52,917 bases of DNA, taken from Streptomyces glomeratus. Lineage in GTDB: Bacteria; Actinomycetota; Actinomycetes; Streptomycetales; Streptomycetaceae. The stretch covers positions 1 to 52,917 of the forward strand of contig NZ_JAKEEB010000040.1 in NCBI RefSeq assembly GCF_021462825.1, read 5' to 3'. Under the pieces are notes generated by a model. It saw nothing but the letters and a program-made list of their open reading frames with translations, did no database searches and was not told where the DNA came from. Position 1 is the first letter of the stretch, and the number at the start of each line of letters is the position of its first letter. Below are positions 51,238 to 52,917 of the stretch, piece after piece. The translations under genes and the position numbers were made by a program.

Positions 51238-51270
51238 CTCTGTACGCCGTACAGAGTACAACGTACAGAG
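51238..51270. promoter_or_regulatory. TetR operator: 19-bp palindrome plus an extra half-site
   Basis: CTCTGTACG-C-CGTACAGAG (51238-51256) is a perfect palindrome with 9-bp arms, and the half-site CGTACAGAG recurs at 51262-51270. It lies between the divergent VOC and TetR genes, 34 bp before the VOC start, where a bound repressor would shut both promoters. Confidence 0.8.
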
Positions 51271-51293
51271 ATTTGGTACGAGAGGATTGCCCT

Positions 51294-52106
51294 GTGCCGA
51301 CGGAACGAACGAGCGCGGGCGACCCGGCCCGTACCCTGCAACTGCTGTGGCGCCACTCCAGCGCTGACCGCCGCAGAGGACCGCGACGAGGGCTGAGCGT
51401 GGACGCGGTGATCGAGGCGGCCACCGCCATCGCCGACACAGAAGGCCTGGACTCGCTGACCATGCGCCGAGTGGCCCAGGAGCTTGGTGTCGTGCCCATG
51501 ACGCTGTACACCTACGTCCCGGGCAAGGCCGAGCTGCTCGACCTCATGCTGGACGCCGCCTACGCCCGTATGCCCCGTACGGACACCACCGGACAGCCGT
51601 GGCACCGACGGGTCTCCGCCGTTGCCGAGGAGAACAAGGCGCTCTTCGAACGGCACCCCTGGGCCGCGGCCGTCTCCACCGCCAGGCCTCCGCTCGGACC
51701 GGGGCTGATGGCCAAGTACGAGCACGAACTGTCCGCACTCGACGGCCTCGGCCTCAGCGACGTCGAAATGGACGACTGCCTGACGTATCTGCTCACCTTC
51801 GTACAGGCATGCGCCCGCGCAACCGCCGATGCCCGCGCCACCCGGCACGACAGCGCCATGAACGACCAACAGTGGTGGGCGGTGAACGCCCCGCTCCTCG
51901 CCCGGGTCCTCGACGAGAACGCCTACCCGCTGGCCGTACGCGTCGGCGCGGCCGCAGGCGCCGCACACGGCAGTGCCTACGACCCCGACCACGCCTACGC
52001 CTTCGGCCTGCAACGCGTCCTCGACGCCTTCGCCGCCCTCATCGGCCGAAGCCCAAACACGAACACATCCGGGCCTTCGCACCGGGACGGCGCCGGTCCC
52101 CGGTAA
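51294..52106 (+). CDS. TetR-family transcription regulator
   Basis: 270 residues. The N-terminal HTH is GLSVDAVIEAATAIADTEGL, DSLTMRRVAQELGVVPMTLY and TYVPGKAELLDLMLDAAY, the classic TetR sequence. The C-terminal ligand domain (residues ~100-250, MDDCLTYLLTFVQACARATA and later FGLQRVLDAFAALIGR) is of the TetR_C_1 type found in TetR-class and antibiotic-export regulators. GTG 51294 with GAGAGG nine bases upstream is chosen; a GTG at 51273 would place the operator half-site almost at the start. Regulates the divergent VOC gene and itself. Confidence 0.9.
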   Translation: MPTERTSAGDPARTLQLLWRHSSADRRRGPRRGLSVDAVIEAATAIADTEGLDSLTMRRVAQELGVVPMTLYTYVPGKAELLDLMLDAAYARMPRTDTTGQPWHRRVSAVAEENKALFERHPWAAAVSTARPPLGPGLMAKYEHELSALDGLGLSDVEMDDCLTYLLTFVQACARATADARATRHDSAMNDQQWWAVNAPLLARVLDENAYPLAVRVGAAAGAAHGSAYDPDHAYAFGLQRVLDAFAALIGRSPNTNTSGPSHRDGAGPR

Positions 52107-52220
52107 GGGGCGGTGCCCCGTGTGTGGGCCGTGACGCGTGGGGTAGGCGCACCGTCCAACCGTTCGACGGAACGGGTGGCCGGACATCTGTCGTCCGTGA
52201 ACCAGTGCAAGGAGGAGATC

Positions 52221-52520
52221 ATGAAGAAGCTGACGCTGCGCATCGCCACCACCGGCATTTCCTGCATAGTCGCCGGAAGCGCCCTCCTCGCCGCCGGCGG
52301 ATCCGCCACGGCGGCCTCCCCTCAGACGGCCGGACACACCTCCGCCCGGGCCACCATGGGCGACGCCAGCCACCACTGCTCCGGGCACCGCACCGCGCAC
52401 CGGCCCATCGATCCCTGGATCGCGGACCAACTGGCGCTGTTCGGCCCCGCTGCGCAGCGGCCGGCCCCGGACCCCTGGATCGCCGATCATCTGGCCCAGT
52501 TCGCACCGGCCACCCGGTAG
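52221..52520 (+). CDS. Small secreted protein with a repeated DPWIAD motif
   Basis: 99 residues with a Sec signal (MKKLTLRIATTGISCIVAGS then ALLAAGGSATAASP, cleavage likely after ATA or TAA). The mature ~65 residues contain two copies of a short motif: IDPWIADQLALFGP and PDPWIADHLAQFAP, about 25 residues apart, plus a His-rich stretch (DASHHCSGHRTAHR) with a single cysteine. Strong ribosome site (AGGAGGAG) before ATG 52221. I do not recognise a family. It may be a cell-surface or signalling peptide, or a substrate for processing. Confidence 0.75.
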   Translation: MKKLTLRIATTGISCIVAGSALLAAGGSATAASPQTAGHTSARATMGDASHHCSGHRTAHRPIDPWIADQLALFGPAAQRPAPDPWIADHLAQFAPATR

Positions 52521-52599
52521 CCGGGGCAACGGCTTGGCGTCCGAGTCCGGGCCGGGGTGAGCCGGCAGCGTCGCAGCTGTAAACCGCAGCGGCAGGGAG

Positions 52600-52659
52600 C
52601 ACCCGTGCCAGCACGATGTGCACGTGACTCCTCCCCCTCGTGAAGGAGGGGGCTTCTCG
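52600..52659 (-). mobile_element. Putative right end / reRNA region of the right IS605-type element
   Basis: Immediately past the minus-strand tnpB stop is a hairpin with arms CCCCCTC and GAGGGGG-like (CTCCCCCTCGTGAAGGAGGGGG near 52630-52652). In IS605 elements the right-end hairpin lies just downstream of tnpB and overlaps the guide-like reRNA (omega-RNA) that TnpB uses. The exact end is not defined. Confidence 0.5.
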
Positions 52660-52917
52660 TTATGCCGGTGCGGCGTGGCGACGGACCAGCCCGGCCCGTA
52701 GAACGTTCAGGGCGCCCACCGTGTCCGCGTGCGCCTGGTGGCCGCACGAAACGCAGTGGAACTTCTCCTGGGTGGGCCGGTTCTCCGCTGAGACATGCCC
52801 GCATTCAGGGCAGGTCCGGGAGGTGTTGCGGGGGTCCACGGCGATCACTTTCCGTCCGGCGCTTTCAGCCTTGGCGTGCAGGATCGTCAGGAACACCCCC
52901 CATCCGGCATCAGAGAT
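52660..52917 (-). CDS. tnpB: TnpB (IS605 OrfB), C-terminal part; gene runs off the window
   Basis: 86 codons on the minus strand; the gene continues beyond 52917. The frame reads ISDAGWGVFLTILHAKAESA, then RNTSRTCPECGHVSAENRPT and FHCVSCGHQAHADTVGALNV. This is the RuvC/zinc-ribbon end of TnpB: two CxxC pairs (CPEC, CVSC) and the last catalytic Asp in HAD. TnpB is an RNA-guided nuclease that maintains IS605 elements. The GTG inside the frame at 52896 is not the true start. Confidence 0.9.
   Translation of the reverse strand: MSDAGWGVFLTILHAKAESAGRKVIAVDPRNTSRTCPECGHVSAENRPTQEKFHCVSCGHQAHADTVGALNVLRAGLVRRHAAPA

Overview
The window looks like chromosomal DNA of a Streptomyces or close relative. 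GC is very high, GTG starts and 4-bp ATGA/GTGA gene overlaps are common, leucine TTA codons are almost absent, and typical actinobacterial families are present (WhiB-like, mycothiol-dependent MDMPI, DUF2690, trypco2/trypsin-STAND, DUF4034, XRE-DUF5919). The two window ends cut through IS200/IS605-type elements: the end of a TnpA on the left and the zinc-ribbon end of a TnpB on the right.

Layout. (1) 1-5450 is a worn region: an aldo/keto reductase with a divergent DUF5937/ArsR-type regulator, an MDMPI-family enzyme, and relics of a Tn3 transposase, an alcohol dehydrogenase, a NACHT NTPase and a LuxR regulator. (2) 5516-10733 holds a trypco2 protein followed by a 1632-residue trypsin-STAND-repeat protein, a predicted conflict/immunity pair. 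(3) 10709-13754 holds a membrane-anchored protein, a secreted DUF3103 protein and a GntR regulator. (4) 14018-19245 holds an XRE-DUF2690 membrane regulator, a repeat-rich leader region, and a tight operon: a 66-residue six-cysteine peptide, a MauE-like membrane redox protein, a TlpA/MauD-like CPPC thioredoxin, an exporter-type ABC protein and an S26 signal peptidase. I read this as a dedicated make-oxidise-export-cleave system for a disulfide peptide. (5) 19396-22296 holds a secreted alpha/beta hydrolase and a PIG-L deacetylase.

(6) About 22577-44722 is a 22-kb island. It sits inside a quinol-monooxygenase (ABM) gene whose two halves remain at its edges in the same orientation. Its core is a 12-gene minus-strand operon: HAD, radical-SAM-like, phosphoketolase-like, enolase superfamily, unknown, HAD, methyltransferase, creatininase family, PhyH dioxygenase, YrdC/Sua5, DUF4034, APC permease. 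Beside it are an XRE-DUF5919 regulator, two NUDIX hydrolases, an HD protein, an APH-like kinase, an AadA-like nucleotidyltransferase, and two extra aminoacyl-tRNA synthetases (SerRS and an archaeal-type AspRS). Each synthetase gene follows a paralogous T-box riboswitch. The predicted specifier codons, UCC and GAC, match the downstream enzymes, and both leaders appear to act on translation by sequestering the Shine-Dalgarno sequence. The operon's radical-SAM gene carries a TTA as codon 4, which suggests bldA control. The island looks like an undescribed small-molecule pathway with SerRS/AspRS-linked self-protection or aminoacyl-tRNA supply; the product cannot be named from sequence.

(7) 44801-52520 is ordinary accessory chromosome: NmrA oxidoreductase with a divergent HxlR regulator and palindromic operator, a WhiB-like protein, a DUF998-like membrane protein, DUF2243 plus CtaG-type membrane proteins, a membrane Ser/Thr kinase, a VOC protein with a divergent TetR regulator and operator, and a small secreted protein with a repeated DPWIAD motif.
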